Shown piece by piece: positions 36,181 to 45,858 of a stretch of 61,281 bases of DNA. Under the pieces are notes generated by a model. The model searched no databases, was not told the DNA's origin, and saw nothing but the letters and a program-made list of their open reading frames with translations. Every line of letters starts with the position of its first letter. Position 1 is the stretch's first letter. Origin of the DNA: Bacillus alveayuensis (GTDB lineage Bacteria > Bacillota > Bacilli > Bacillales > Aeribacillaceae); the NCBI GenBank assembly GCA_030812955.1, contig JAUSTR010000012.1, positions 1 through 61,281 on the forward strand. The letters are read 5' to 3'. A program made the translations under genes and the position numbers.

Positions 36181-36573
36181 TTAGAAATAAATAAAACCAT
36201 AGTAGTAACGGGTCACATATTTGTCACCCCAAAGTGGGGAATCCCACACAGAGTCCTTCCTAGAATGGATTTTAGTGTCTTTTTTAGAACTGGCCTTGGA
36301 AGTATAGAGACGACCGGTATCGAGCGAAGGACCTGCATCCCTCATAAACCGGTGGTATCCCTGTTTAGCATGACGACCATTATCATTATACGAAGCTTGG
36401 ATTTGAACATAGCCATTCCATCTTGCACCACCTAGTGTTTCCCATGATTTGGCATAGTTTTTACCAGCTGCATGCGCCGGTGTCAAAGAGATACTCAAAG
36501 TAAGTAAAATTCCGATGGCAATTAATCCAAATCCATTAAGTACAATGCTGTTGATTCCAACACTTTTGTTCAT
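36181..36573 (-). CDS. Lactococcin-972-like bacteriocin precursor
   Basis: The 130-residue protein has a signal peptide with likely cleavage after PAHA (about residue 35). The mature part of about 95 residues is basic, free of Cys and rich in Tyr, Trp, Ser and Gly. Its end (VWDSPLWGDKYVTRYYYGF) recalls the VW...YYNFW end of lactococcin 972, which blocks septum formation by binding lipid II. The call rests on this similarity and on the following permease-permease-ATPase genes typical of that group. An AGGTGA ribosome site precedes the ATG. It could also be another class of secreted peptide. Confidence 0.7.
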   Translation of the reverse strand: MNKSVGINSIVLNGFGLIAIGILLTLSISLTPAHAAGKNYAKSWETLGGARWNGYVQIQASYNDNGRHAKQGYHRFMRDAGPSLDTGRLYTSKASSKKDTKIHSRKDSVWDSPLWGDKYVTRYYYGFIYF

Positions 36574-37228
36574 TTTTTCACCTCGCTTTCCACTAAAAGT
36601 TTCTTTTTCTGCTTCAAAATCTTAGTTGTTACATATTTTTTTATTCTACAAAACATGATAAAAAACCTCCTTTTTTTTGAAAAATAAAAAAAAATAACTA
36701 AAAATATAATAAAATAACAGATAATCCATATTGTTGCATACAAATGAAACTAGGAATTGAAAGTGAAGGATTAAAGAATGTAAAAGCTGTTCATATTGCT
36801 TGTTAATTATCATTTTATCTCCGCATAAAAAGCCTTCTTTTTTGTAAATTCCTTCGGGATGTTCTTCTCCCCTTTTCTGAAAGAGTGTGCTAATTTTTTA
36901 GTGGATTGTTTCGGAGGGGAAAGTTGTTCCTTGATATGTTTTCTTGCTGTTTCCTGCTATAAAACCAATGGGGGTTCCATCGATTTCCTAAAAAAATCCT
37001 GTAAATTTCGGAGTATGCAGCAAATCTGTAAGCCTTTCTTTAGCCGTTTCATATGTCATGTCATTTGCGGATTCTGGTCTTTTCGGCTAATTTTGTTTAT
37101 ACTTCCGTTTCATTTTGTACATCTTTCATAAAATCTTCAGAATATAAATAGCCTAGTTCTAAGATAAGTTCCTCATCATCAAAAAAATCAAGCGAACGGA
37201 TACCGCTGACGGACTGGCTGCACAGCCT
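36574..37228. other. Intergenic region between bacteriocin and toxin modules
   Basis: It contains the AT-rich promoter region of the bacteriocin gene (long A and T runs near 36660-36720) and then a stretch with an open frame at 36859-37131 that has no ribosome site and a composition unlike a protein. No gene is called. Confidence 0.5.
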
Positions 37229-37546
37229 ATGCTTATAATTAAGAAGCGAAATAAAACTTATTCCTATTATATGGCAATTAGAGAATCAAATGGTCTGTTT
37301 ATTGGTAATGGCTTGAGTAGGTCAGCTGCAATTTCTCGATTAAAGATCGGAGGCGATACTTGGTCTACTTCTAAGAGTAATGCTCAATCTATAGCTAAAG
37401 CAGCTAGTCCAATTGGGAAGGTTGTTGGAGCAGAGATAGATAAATACGGTAAAGGTAAACATTATCATTACCATCCCGTATCTAGATACAGTCAAGGTAA
37501 AAGTATTCGAATGGCAGCACATGCTTTCTATGGATCACCAAGATAA
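37229..37546 (+). CDS. C-terminal toxin-domain fragment (truncated secreted toxin)
   Basis: The 105-residue product is basic and ends with GKGKHYHYHPVSRYSQGK and a short tail, the kind of His/Tyr-rich end seen in C-terminal domains of Bacillus polymorphic toxins. There is no ribosome site before ATG 37229; the frame stays open about 19 codons upstream to a stop, which suggests that only the 3' end of a larger toxin gene remains. The next gene is a member of a family found behind such toxins, which supports the reading. The activity is not known. Confidence 0.5.
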   Translation: MLIIKKRNKTYSYYMAIRESNGLFIGNGLSRSAAISRLKIGGDTWSTSKSNAQSIAKAASPIGKVVGAEIDKYGKGKHYHYHPVSRYSQGKSIRMAAHAFYGSPR

Positions 37547-37634
37547 TTTAAAATTATTAATTTAAATAATTTAAATTAAAAGTCTTCTATTATTAAAGAT
37601 AGGAGACTTTCGTAATAGGAGGAGGAAACTATCT

Positions 37635-38093
37635 ATGATAGTTATAGATTCAAATCCTAAGGATAAAGTGTATTCACAATTAATTGATTTAGCTTTTGAG
37701 ATTTGCGATGAGTTTCACCTTGTGTTAAGAAAAGATATGGGATCTTTAAAGGTAGTTGGACCAATATTAAAAAAATTGCAAAGTTCGTTTAAAGAAATGA
37801 AGGAACAGTCAGAATGGGCTAGTACTATTCTAGGGGACAATCAAACAGCCAGGGTCTATTATTACTTTACAGACGAAAATGCTAAAAAAGTTCTTAAAGA
37901 GTTATCTGATTCTCTTTACGATTGGGTTCAACCTCATTTGCCAGAAGACTTGTCCTTTTTTAAGGATGGGAAGGCATGGTTAATAACATCTTCTCATGAA
38001 AAAGAAAGCTTTATTGATACTCAAGATAATTATGAAATCAAAAAAATATTAAGTATTCCAGGATTAAATGCCCATATAGAAGAATGGGATTAA
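37635..38093 (+). CDS. Probable immunity protein for a polymorphic toxin
   Basis: The 152-residue, soluble, acidic protein resembles a Bacillus family of about 150 residues often encoded directly behind secreted toxins, with shared features such as LRKDMG, ARVYYYF, WVQPHLPEDLSFFKD and HEKESF. Some databases list these under a sporulation name; the genomic setting points to immunity. It has an excellent AGGAGGAGG ribosome site. It lies 88 bases behind the toxin fragment, so it may survive as an orphan immunity gene. Confidence 0.65.
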   Translation: MIVIDSNPKDKVYSQLIDLAFEICDEFHLVLRKDMGSLKVVGPILKKLQSSFKEMKEQSEWASTILGDNQTARVYYYFTDENAKKVLKELSDSLYDWVQPHLPEDLSFFKDGKAWLITSSHEKESFIDTQDNYEIKKILSIPGLNAHIEEWD

Positions 38094-38593
38094 CATTATA
38101 CAATAGATAAGGGGTTATGAAATAAAAAAACTTTATCTTCTTTACTTAAATTATTGTTTATTTTTCTGTTAAAACCAATTTATCGTTTAAATAAATCATC
38201 TGAAGTATTTTGGTTTTCATAGTAGACATTAGCTTCCGATTGTTCATTTTCACCCACTAACAGAATATTTGTTTTTGTTATAATCGAATATGTGTTAGGT
38301 TAAAGTGGAAAATGATTCCTAATCTCAATCGAGTGGGTCTAATATGACGTAGATTATGATAATTTTTGGAGTAATGTATTAAATCCCAAGCTTAACAGTT
38401 ACATGCAGTTATATCATGGGTTTGAAGTCGATTTGCAACTATAATTCTTTTACCGTAGAGAATCCCGATATTTGATTAATTTCTCCTATTTTTTCCGGTT
38501 TGGAGAGGAGATTAGGAACGTAGGTTCGCAATCCCCCTCATCGGGGCCACCAAGCGAAGCGCGGTAGGATCCCAAGCAGGAAACATGAAAAAA
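38094..38593. other. Intergenic region without a recognised gene
   Basis: About 500 bases with no open frame worth calling. Near 38522-38551 a piece resembles the 3' end of a tRNA (GGTTCG...CCACCA), but no full cloverleaf can be built. Confidence 0.45.
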
Positions 38594-39200
38594 GGACTCT
38601 CTCCCTGGTAAGATGATTATTGGCACACCATCAAACAGGAGGAGAGAGTCCCATGAATATTTAACAACATCTTATCACAAATTCGTTGACATTGAAAAGA
38701 GATCGAACTTGATTTGTTTCGAGCCCTGCAAAACGCCTTCGCCGAGCTGTTTACGGGTTTGTTGGAGGGCATCGACCGACAATTGGCGGAAACCCGGGAC
38801 AAGCGCCGGTACCACTTGAAAGACAAACGACGCACCACGATTCAAACCCTGTTTGGCGAAGTTACCTTTGAGCGAAACTACTATTTAGACCGAGAACAAA
38901 ACCGTTACACGTTTTTGCTTGACTCCTTTCTAGCGTTTGATGGATCGCGGTCAATCAGCCCTTGTCTAGAAGAAACAGCGGTGGGATTAGCTGTGGAGTG
39001 CCCTTCTTATCGCAAAGCGGCTCGTACGCTTTCCCAAACGGTCGGGTATCCGGTGATGAGCCATGAGGCGATCCGCCAGTTGGTGCTCGAGGCCGAAGCT
39101 CCGCTGCACTGCCCGGTTGACTAGCGATATGGACGGGTGCTGTTTGTGGAGGCCGATGGACTGTTTGTTTCTCGCCAAGGGAAGGGAAAGAGAGCCTGAT
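38594..39200 (+). mobile_element. Decayed ISLre2-family element, 5' part
   Basis: A leader with GGACTCTCTCC and its complement GGAGAGAGTCC is followed by an ATG that hits a stop after three codons. From about 38700 the transposase can be read in one frame (DKRRYHLKDKRRTTIQTLFG, FERNYYLDRE, CPSYRKAARTLSQT) up to a stop at 39122, then further pieces (GRVLFVEADGLFVSRQGKGK). It is a broken transposase of the UPF0236/ISLre2 family, cut off at about 39200 by another IS fragment. Confidence 0.75.
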
Positions 39201-39254
39201 CAGACATTTGTACATACTGGATTGAAGCTGAATGCTATCCATCATCAAGGGTAG

Positions 39255-39596
39255 AATTTTTAACGTCGGCCCCGAAAGATGAGCAGAAATTTGAGCAGCT
39301 GCAAGACGACGATCAAAGTGCTGGCCACGTAAGTTAGCGCGGCTGCTCTTAACACTTTCTGGACACCATATACGTTCATTGTGACGAATCAATCCCAGTT
39401 CTAACAGTGTATGCTCCGCCCTGGCACTAGTATTAAACTCAACCAGTAAAGTAACGATTCGATCAGGGTGTATCCCTCGATGACACAGATAGCCACCTTG
39501 GCTCCCAAATTCAACGGGTGCTTTCGCTTTGCCCCGCGCGATAAGACGAATATGGGGTTGTTCAATGTTGACAATGCGCTCTTCAATCAAATTTTG
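39255..39596 (-). mobile_element. IS5-like transposase remnant
   Basis: Minus-strand translation from 39590 gives RIVNIEQPHIRLIARGKAKA then VEFGSQGGYLC, matching the central part of IS5-type (DDE) transposases, and later a degraded LSGPTLKILP in place of LSGPKLGRP. Start and end are missing. It is joined tail to tail with the ISLre2 piece. The 39597-39791 stretch behind it holds a T14 run and no gene. Confidence 0.6.
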
Positions 39597-39791
39597 TCAT
39601 TTATTTTGAGAAAATGGCGGATTTTCGTCGAAAAATAGCGAAAAAAATATATTGCTCTTTTTTTTTTTTTTGGTAAATTGAAAATAGCTCATCAGCTATA
39701 TTTTTTGAGAAGCCCAACGGTAATATGTCAAGAGCTTTATCCAAGAAAATTGGAAGACGTCATGATTTTGGATGGTTAATGCCAAACTCTT

Positions 39792-40007
39792 GCTGCGCAC
39801 CAGGGAGTCAATCGTTCAGCAGTTGCGGTCGCGCATAGCATCCTGACCATTGTCTACCATCTCCTCAAAAAGAAGCAGACTTACATCGAACTTGGTCCAC
39901 ATGACTACGAAGAACGCAAGCGCCATCGAGTCTCTAGACAAGTAATTCAGAAGTTGGGAACTCTCGGGTTTAAGGTCATGGTAGAGCCGTCAAATCATAC
40001 AGCGTAG
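39792..40007 (+). mobile_element. IS110-family transposase C-terminal remnant
   Basis: The plus-strand frame reads RSAVAVAHSILTIVYHLLKK, then YIELGPHDYEERKRHRVSRQ and LGFKV, the usual C-terminal end of IS110 transposases (VAHSILVIAYHML, YxxLG). The upstream part is lost. The next 400 bases up to the secreted-protein gene contain nothing recognised. Confidence 0.75.
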
Positions 40008-40421
40008 TTAACCAAAACAGAATCAACAGGTGCATGAACATAAATTATTCTAGCAAATACCAATCTGCTGGCATCAACACTCCCTAGGTTTTTTGTGCAT
40101 TTTATAGACTTTAATTTTCGGGATAGAAATTTTGCAGTATTTCATGTTCACGATTTAATAAATGTGAACTGACATACCAAGGTTTTTCAATGTGCAATGC
40201 TTCTTGAAACACATTTAATTCTTTTTGAAAATCTTTCATTTGACCATATCTCAGAAAACTTTGTTTTACTATCAGTATGGTCAACTATTATTTTCCTCAA
40301 ACCCATATGATTTAGCGAGGAAGCAAATTTTGAATGGAGGTGTAATATTTTTATATCAGATCTGCTATAAAAAGGTATTAAAGCAAGAAAATTATTGAAA
40401 CTACTTTTTTGGGAGGAAAAT

Positions 40422-41042
40422 ATGAAAATCAAAATTTTTTCTGTGTTGATGTCACTTGCATTGGCTGTTAGTTTATTTTTACCAGACTATGCTTCCGCCA
40501 AGTCAGTACACAAGTCAGAAAGTGAAGAAAGTTTTGAGATATTAAAGGAGAAAGTAGATCCCTATGTAGTGGTTGAGAATAATAAATTTAAATTGATTAA
40601 TATCAATGAATTGAAACAACAATTGACCAAAGAAGAGTATAAAGATGTAAAAGACAGCATAAAATCTGCAAATAAAGAGTTAGAAAAAGTAAACAAATCC
40701 GAATTAGTTGTTCACGATAATGCACTCGTACTTAATGCCGATGATGAAGGTGAAGTTTCAACCCTTGGATGGGGTGAGGGAAAAAGAGGAATTGCGTTTC
40801 ATTGGTGGGGTATTGAGATTTGGCTAACTAAAACAGACGTGCGCGCCATTATTAAGGGAGGGGTGGCAGGAGGAACTACCTACTTAGGTGCTCTCTTTGG
40901 CGGAATCGGTGGAGCAGTTGCAGGGGCAGTAGTGGCTGCTATACTATCGGAGTATGTTACAGGAATTCCGGCAAAGGTTACATATAGATATTTTAAAAAG
41001 CCGAACGTTGTGATAACACCTCAATGGAAATACTACTATTAA
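40422..41042 (+). CDS. Secreted protein with Gly/Ala-rich hydrophobic C-terminal region, bacteriocin candidate
   Basis: I do not recognise the family. The 206-residue product has a clear signal peptide (cleavage after YASA, about residue 26), an acidic/basic pro-like region of about 90 residues, and a C-terminal part of about 85 residues that starts GWGEGKRGIAFHWWGIEIW and continues with a long Gly/Ala-rich hydrophobic stretch. It ends in aromatic and basic residues. This order is like that of precursors such as SdpC, where a hydrophobic peptide is cut out. A GGGAGG ribosome site supports ATG 40422. A tiny membrane-protein gene follows after 24 bases. Confidence 0.65.
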   Translation: MKIKIFSVLMSLALAVSLFLPDYASAKSVHKSESEESFEILKEKVDPYVVVENNKFKLININELKQQLTKEEYKDVKDSIKSANKELEKVNKSELVVHDNALVLNADDEGEVSTLGWGEGKRGIAFHWWGIEIWLTKTDVRAIIKGGVAGGTTYLGALFGGIGGAVAGAVVAAILSEYVTGIPAKVTYRYFKKPNVVITPQWKYYY

Positions 41043-41066
41043 ATTTTAACAACAGGAGATGTTGTG

Positions 41067-41225
41067 ATGAAGGCTATTGTTCTATCGATATATGCTGTGG
41101 TGGTTGTCATCATCTTTGAATATTTATTCAAAGTTACCGTGACAAAGTTGATGGTTATGATTCCGGTATTGGTAATAGGCATGTTGCTTTTGAATAAGAT
41201 CATTACGTCAAATGGGCAGTCATGA
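41067..41225 (+). CDS. 52-residue two-helix membrane protein, immunity candidate
   Basis: The small frame begins MKAIVLSIYAVVVVIIFEYL and contains two hydrophobic segments (about 3-20 and 28-43) with a short basic linker. An AGGAGA ribosome site lies 7 bases before the ATG. It follows the secreted bacteriocin candidate closely and probably shares its message. Small hydrophobic proteins in this position often give self-immunity; that role is inferred. It is short and could be missed by automatic gene calling. Confidence 0.6.
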   Translation: MKAIVLSIYAVVVVIIFEYLFKVTVTKLMVMIPVLVIGMLLLNKIITSNGQS

Positions 41226-41444
41226 TTAGAGGTCCGGCAAAAATTTAGTCGATTGTTAAGCAGTAGAGAGATTAAAACTGCAAAGGGGAGCAATTTAAAT
41301 GTTTTCACTGCGTTTTTTGCTGCACTGCTAGACTTTTTCAGGAAAGTCTTTTTTCCAATTTGTAAAACGGTTTTACTACCTATTTTTTAATAGTATATCT
41401 TAAAACAGCACCTCCGAGTAAGTAAACAAAATACGGCACAGCGA

Positions 41445-42000
41445 TTGAGTCAAGAGTTTGTGGGAAATTTTTTTTGATGTTTTCATTCGTTGGATATATT
41501 TGGTTTAAATAACTTGATTTATGTAAGCGTTTTCTAGTCCTCTCATCCTGCTTGCGTGCACCGTTTTCGCTTTTTTTAAAACCCTTTCAATGCTTTTAAC
41601 GCTTGATAAATAGGCGTTCCTGACGAATGATCGAAATAACGGATATTCCCTCGCACCAACTCTGCTACCTTTGTTCCTACGTGCTTCATCGCCTTTTTCA
41701 CGATCCAAATAGTCATTGCGTCGGATCTCCACCTCCCCAAAGAGTGTCTGGATGCGTACCGTTCGCTTATCTTTTAGGTAATAACGCTTTTTATCTCGTT
41801 GCTTGGCTATCTCTTCATCCAGCCATTCCAATACCTGTTGAAACATTTCTCCATAGGTTTTTTGTAACATCGAAAACAATTCTGCTTCTAACTCTTTTAA
41901 TGTTTGTCCATCTGTGATAAACTGTTGCATAGGACTCTCTGACCTCCTGTTGTGGTTTGGTTGCACTTATCACCATACAGGAAGAGAGTCCTTTTTGCAT
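41445..42000 (-). mobile_element. Internally deleted ISLre2-family element
   Basis: From the right: a leader with GGACTCTCTTCC and its complement, ATG at about 41930, the transposase N-terminal part (DKKRYYLKDKRTVRIQTLFG, then NDYLDREKG), and then a direct jump to the C-terminal end (FRSFVRNAYLSSVKSIERVL). About two thirds of the usual 1.3-1.5 kb transposase gene is missing, yet both element ends remain. Its 3' end is nearly identical to 27704-27966. The remaining frame would encode a 141-residue shortened protein. Confidence 0.75.
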
Positions 42001-42139
42001 CTATTTTGCTCATCCTCTTTTTTTCAAGGAAACCTCCCCTTGAAACAGATGGAAGAGGATTTAACTTCCTCCCACAAACATTTTACTCATACCCAGTCAA
42101 TTTTTTTTGGGGAAAAGTTGATTATTTTCGTTATAAAAT

Positions 42140-42538
42140 TTAAAATCCCATTGCAAATAATAAACGATTTCTCATAAGATCCAAATCTTTCACGTCAATA
42201 TTCCCTAAATGCTCACCAATTCTTACTTTATCTACCATTTTAATATCTTCGAACTTAACGCATGAATCTTCGTTTAAAAAGGGATATTTGGATTTAAGGT
42301 GTATGTAATGATTTTTATATTTTGGTGTTTTCACTCCGTTCACAAGGTTATATTTGAATTTAGTTGTTAATGGAATCAAAACAACAGTATCTCCACTGTT
42401 TAATTGATTCCTACTAATAATTAAGCAAGGCCGTCTTTTATTCTTTTCCCCTCCTAAATTGCCCTCTCCTAGTTCAACGTTAAATACCCCACCTCTATAT
42501 ATTGTAGGTACTGTTCCATTCCGTTTTTGATAATCTTT
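42140..42538 (-). pseudogene. MazF/PemK-like toxin frame without a normal start codon
   Basis: The frame runs from a stop at 42539-42541 to 42140 and reads YRGGVFNVELGEGNLGGEKN then KRRPCLIISRNQLNS and DTVVLIPLTTKF, the pattern of MazF/PemK ribonuclease toxins (KRPALIIS, VVPLT). No ATG, GTG or TTG occurs before the conserved part. The N-terminus is therefore lost, frameshifted or started at an unusual codon. No antitoxin gene is visible next to it. It lies 31 bases behind hsdR on the same strand. Confidence 0.6.
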
Positions 42539-42569
42539 TTATTCAATTAATAATTAAGAAAAGTTTTTC

Positions 42570-45500
42570 TTATACCTCATATTCACTTTTAGACTCCGCA
42601 GCCTGCAGCGTATTCCAATCTCTTACTTCAGTGTGCTCCGCCATTAACTCTGCTTGTCGCATAACTGTGTCCAATGCTTTTTTCGCTTGTTCTGGTGGGT
42701 AATCGTACTTCTTCAATAGTCGCTTAATAATTCTCCTCATTCCTGCACGGGCGCTTTTTCGAACATGCCAGTCAATGGTCATGTTCCGTCTAATTGCTTG
42801 AGTCAGTTCATTGGCGATTTTACGTAAGACTTCATCTTCCATTAACTCTTTAACTATAGACTCAGATGTTAAAGCATCGTAAAAGGCAATTTCATCTTCA
42901 TTTAATCCGAGATCTTTTTCTTCTTCTCGTTCTTTTTTCATGTCCTTTGCCATTTGAATTAGTTCTTCGATTACTTCGGCGTTTGTAATGGCTTGGTTTT
43001 TATATTTGTTCAGCGACTGTTTCAGTTTTTCCGAGTATTTTTGGGATTTGACAAGGTTGCGTCTTTCCATTGTTTTGATATTGCCTTCCAGCAATTTTTT
43101 AAGCATTTCAACGGCTAAATTTTTATATTCATATGAACGTACTTCTTCGAGAAATTCTTCCGATAATATAGATACATCAGGATGTTTCAATCCCATCACT
43201 TCAAATACATCCACTACTTCTTCTGAAATAATGGAACGTTCGAGTAATTGATTCACGCGTGCTTCGATTTCTTTTTTCGTCTTTCGCTTCGGCTGTTTTT
43301 CTTGTAGCTTATTTAGGCTTGCCTTAACCGCTTTAAAATAACTAACTTCAAGGGCTGCTGCTTTTCCTTCATTCGTCGCTGCACATAGTGAATGCGCCTT
43401 CGCTAGCTCGGTTGCCGTCTTTTTGAATTCTTTTTGTTCTTTTTCACTCTTACCAAAAATGACATTCATTCCGCCCGTGATGGCTCGAATACGAGCTGCT
43501 TGGGATGAACCCATATAAGCAGAGTAATCAAACCCATGCATCATACCTTGTAAAATTTCAAGTTTCTCTTTCATAACAGCTACAGCAGCCGATGTATCGA
43601 TACCTGTTGTTTTCTGATCACTTTCGGTATATTGATTTAATGCTTTCTTTAAGCTTTCTAATATTCCAATATAATCGACAACCACACCACCTGATTTATC
43701 TTTAAATACACGGTTTACCCGTGCGATTGCCTGCATGAGGTTATGACCCTTCATTGGTTTATCGATGTACATCGTATGCATGGAAGGTACGTCAAATCCG
43801 GTCAGCCACATATCACGTACAATGACGATTTTTAGTTCATCATTATTATCTTTCATTCTTTTTGCCAATAAATCCCGCCGTTTTTTTCCACCAATATGCG
43901 GCTGTAGGAAATCATCCTCTCCAGCACTGCCTGTCATGACGACTTTAATTTTACCTTTATCATCATCATCTGAATGCCAATCTGGACGTAATTTGACAAT
44001 TTCGTTATAAAGTGCGACACAAATACGGCGACTCATACAGACGATCATTGCTTTTCCGTCAATTGCTTTTGCCTTTTCTTCGTAATGATGAACAATATCT
44101 TTGGCTAATTGTTTGATCCGGTTAGGTGAACCGACGATGGCTTCGAGCCTCGACCATTTTGATTTATACTTTTCACGTACTGATTCTTCCTGATCTTCGG
44201 TAATCTCTTCAAATTCTTCATCGATCTTAGCTAATTCTTCTTCATTGGCTTCCAAGCGGATAATACGGTTTTCATAATAAATTTTAACCGTTGCTTTATC
44301 TTCAACTGCTCGCGTCATATCATAAATGTCAATATAATTACCGAAAACAGCGGGCGTTGACTTATCTTCCAGCTCAATCGGTGTTCCTGTAAAACCGATA
44401 AATGAAGCATTCGGAAGTGCATCACGAAGATATTTTGCATATCCATATTTCACTTCGCCTGTTTTCGTATCTGTCTTTGCAGAAAAACCATATTGACTGC
44501 GATGAGCTTCATCGGCAATGACGATCACATTTTTCCGATCGGTTAGAACCGGCATTTCGCCTTCTTCCGGTTTAAATTTTTGAATCGTTGTAAAAATAAT
44601 ACCGCCCGATTCTCGATCATTGAGAAGATCATATAATCCGTTTATCTCTTTGGATTTTTCATTTGCCTGTTGTTTTTTCTGTTCTTCATTCAATTTGCGG
44701 ACATCTGCTTGTTTCGGTGTTTGTCTTAAGATATCCTTTGATTTTAAAAACGTCGAAAATAGCTGGTCATCTAAATCGTTGCGGTCGGTAATCACCACAA
44801 TGGTTGGATTATTTAGCTCTTTGACAAGCTGTGCTGTATAAAAAACCATCGAAAAACTTTTACCCGAACCTTGTGTATGCCATATAACACCGATTTTACG
44901 GTCTCCATTCTCACTGGTCGCTATTTTTGTCTTTTCCACCGCTTTTTTTACTGCAAAATATTGGTGATAGGCAGCGAGAATTTTGGCAATCGTTTTTCTT
45001 TCGCCGATTTTCTTCCCATTTTCATCCCGTTCTTCTTCTTTGGATTCCTGAAAGAGAATAAAGTTTTCAATAATATCAATAAGCCGGTCTTTTGCCAGCA
45101 TCCCTCTTAACAACACTTCATATTGCGGCACTTCAAGTGGCTCAATGTTTTCCCCATCCACCGTCCGCCAATTCATAAAACGTTCTTGACTTGCGGTAAT
45201 CGTTCCCGCTTTTGCATTAATTCCATCGGATAAAATACAAAAAGCATTATAATAAAATAAAGATGGAATATCACGTTTATACGTTTGAATCTGTGCATAG
45301 GCATTATCGATACTCACATTTTCATCAGATGCTGATTTTAATTCGATAACGACGAATGGGATGCCATTTATAAAAATAACTAAATCCGGGCGGCGTTCTT
45401 CTTTTTCAACGACCGTAAACTGATTCACTACCAAAAAATCATTATTAGCTGGTTCTTCAAAATCAATTAAGAATGCCTTCATCGAACGGCTATGACCTTC

Positions 45501-45818
45501 TTGATGAAACGACACATCGATGCCTTCAGTGATTAATTTGTGAAAATGGCGGTTGTTTTCTTCTAGACTTGGACTATTAAAAGCTATAATTTGCCGAAAT
45601 GCTTCTTCTATTGCTTCCTGTGGCAAATGGCGATTATGTTTAAACAAAGCATCTTTTACACGGTCTTCTAAAATGACGGTACGATAATCTTTGCGTTCTG
45701 GTCTTTCCCCATCACAACTAATGTCCGGACCAAAGACATAGTCATAGCCAAGTTCCTGAAGAATCTCAATCGCAGCTTCCTCCAGCTTATCTTCTGTAAA
45801 ATTTTCAAAAAAACTCAT
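42570..45818 (-). CDS. hsdR: Type I restriction enzyme, R subunit
   Basis: The 1082-residue motor and nuclease subunit cuts unmodified DNA after ATP-driven translocation. The PD-(D/E)xK nuclease site is in [20 protein letters not shown] (about 165), Walker A is in [10 protein letters not shown] (about 320), the DEAH box is in [12 protein letters not shown] and a helicase motif VI lies in [11 protein letters not shown]. The C-terminal helical part contacts HsdM/HsdS. A GGGGAGAGG ribosome site precedes the ATG. It is the last gene of the operon, 40 bases behind hsdS. Confidence 0.96.
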   Translation of the reverse strand: MSFFENFTEDKLEEAAIEILQELGYDYVFGPDISCDGERPERKDYRTVILEDRVKDALFKHNRHLPQEAIEEAFRQIIAFNSPSLEENNRHFHKLITEGIDVSFHQEGHSRSMKAFLIDFEEPANNDFLVVNQFTVVEKEERRPDLVIFINGIPFVVIELKSASDENVSIDNAYAQIQTYKRDIPSLFYYNAFCILSDGINAKAGTITASQERFMNWRTVDGENIEPLEVPQYEVLLRGMLAKDRLIDIIENFILFQESKEEERDENGKKIGERKTIAKILAAYHQYFAVKKAVEKTKIATSENGDRKIGVIWHTQGSGKSFSMVFYTAQLVKELNNPTIVVITDRNDLDDQLFSTFLKSKDILRQTPKQADVRKLNEEQKKQQANEKSKEINGLYDLLNDRESGGIIFTTIQKFKPEEGEMPVLTDRKNVIVIADEAHRSQYGFSAKTDTKTGEVKYGYAKYLRDALPNASFIGFTGTPIELEDKSTPAVFGNYIDIYDMTRAVEDKATVKIYYENRIIRLEANEEELAKIDEEFEEITEDQEESVREKYKSKWSRLEAIVGSPNRIKQLAKDIVHHYEEKAKAIDGKAMIVCMSRRICVALYNEIVKLRPDWHSDDDDKGKIKVVMTGSAGEDDFLQPHIGGKKRRDLLAKRMKDNNDELKIVIVRDMWLTGFDVPSMHTMYIDKPMKGHNLMQAIARVNRVFKDKSGGVVVDYIGILESLKKALNQYTESDQKTTGIDTSAAVAVMKEKLEILQGMMHGFDYSAYMGSSQAARIRAITGGMNVIFGKSEKEQKEFKKTATELAKAHSLCAATNEGKAAALEVSYFKAVKASLNKLQEKQPKRKTKKEIEARVNQLLERSIISEEVVDVFEVMGLKHPDVSILSEEFLEEVRSYEYKNLAVEMLKKLLEGNIKTMERRNLVKSQKYSEKLKQSLNKYKNQAITNAEVIEELIQMAKDMKKEREEEKDLGLNEDEIAFYDALTSESIVKELMEDEVLRKIANELTQAIRRNMTIDWHVRKSARAGMRRIIKRLLKKYDYPPEQAKKALDTVMRQAELMAEHTEVRDWNTLQAAESKSEYEV

Positions 45819-45858
45819 CCACCTCTCCCCTTTCGCAATCGGAACCTCCCATATTCCA

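Noticed and set aside
36859-37131. 90-residue Cys/Phe-rich open frame
   Set aside because: No ribosome site, no domain and an amino-acid make-up unlike a real protein.
38522-38551. Sequence resembling a tRNA 3' end (GGTTCG ... CCACCA)
   Set aside because: No matching acceptor, D or anticodon arms can be found upstream; possibly an old attachment-site remnant, but not supportable.
38955-39590. Single 211-residue minus-strand protein
   Set aside because: Only the first ~110 residues resemble an IS5-like transposase; the rest is antisense of the ISLre2 fragment, so it is a chance fusion of two IS remnants.
40187-40432. 81-residue minus-strand frame upstream of the secreted protein gene
   Set aside because: No ribosome site, and it lies antisense over the promoter of the gene at 40422.
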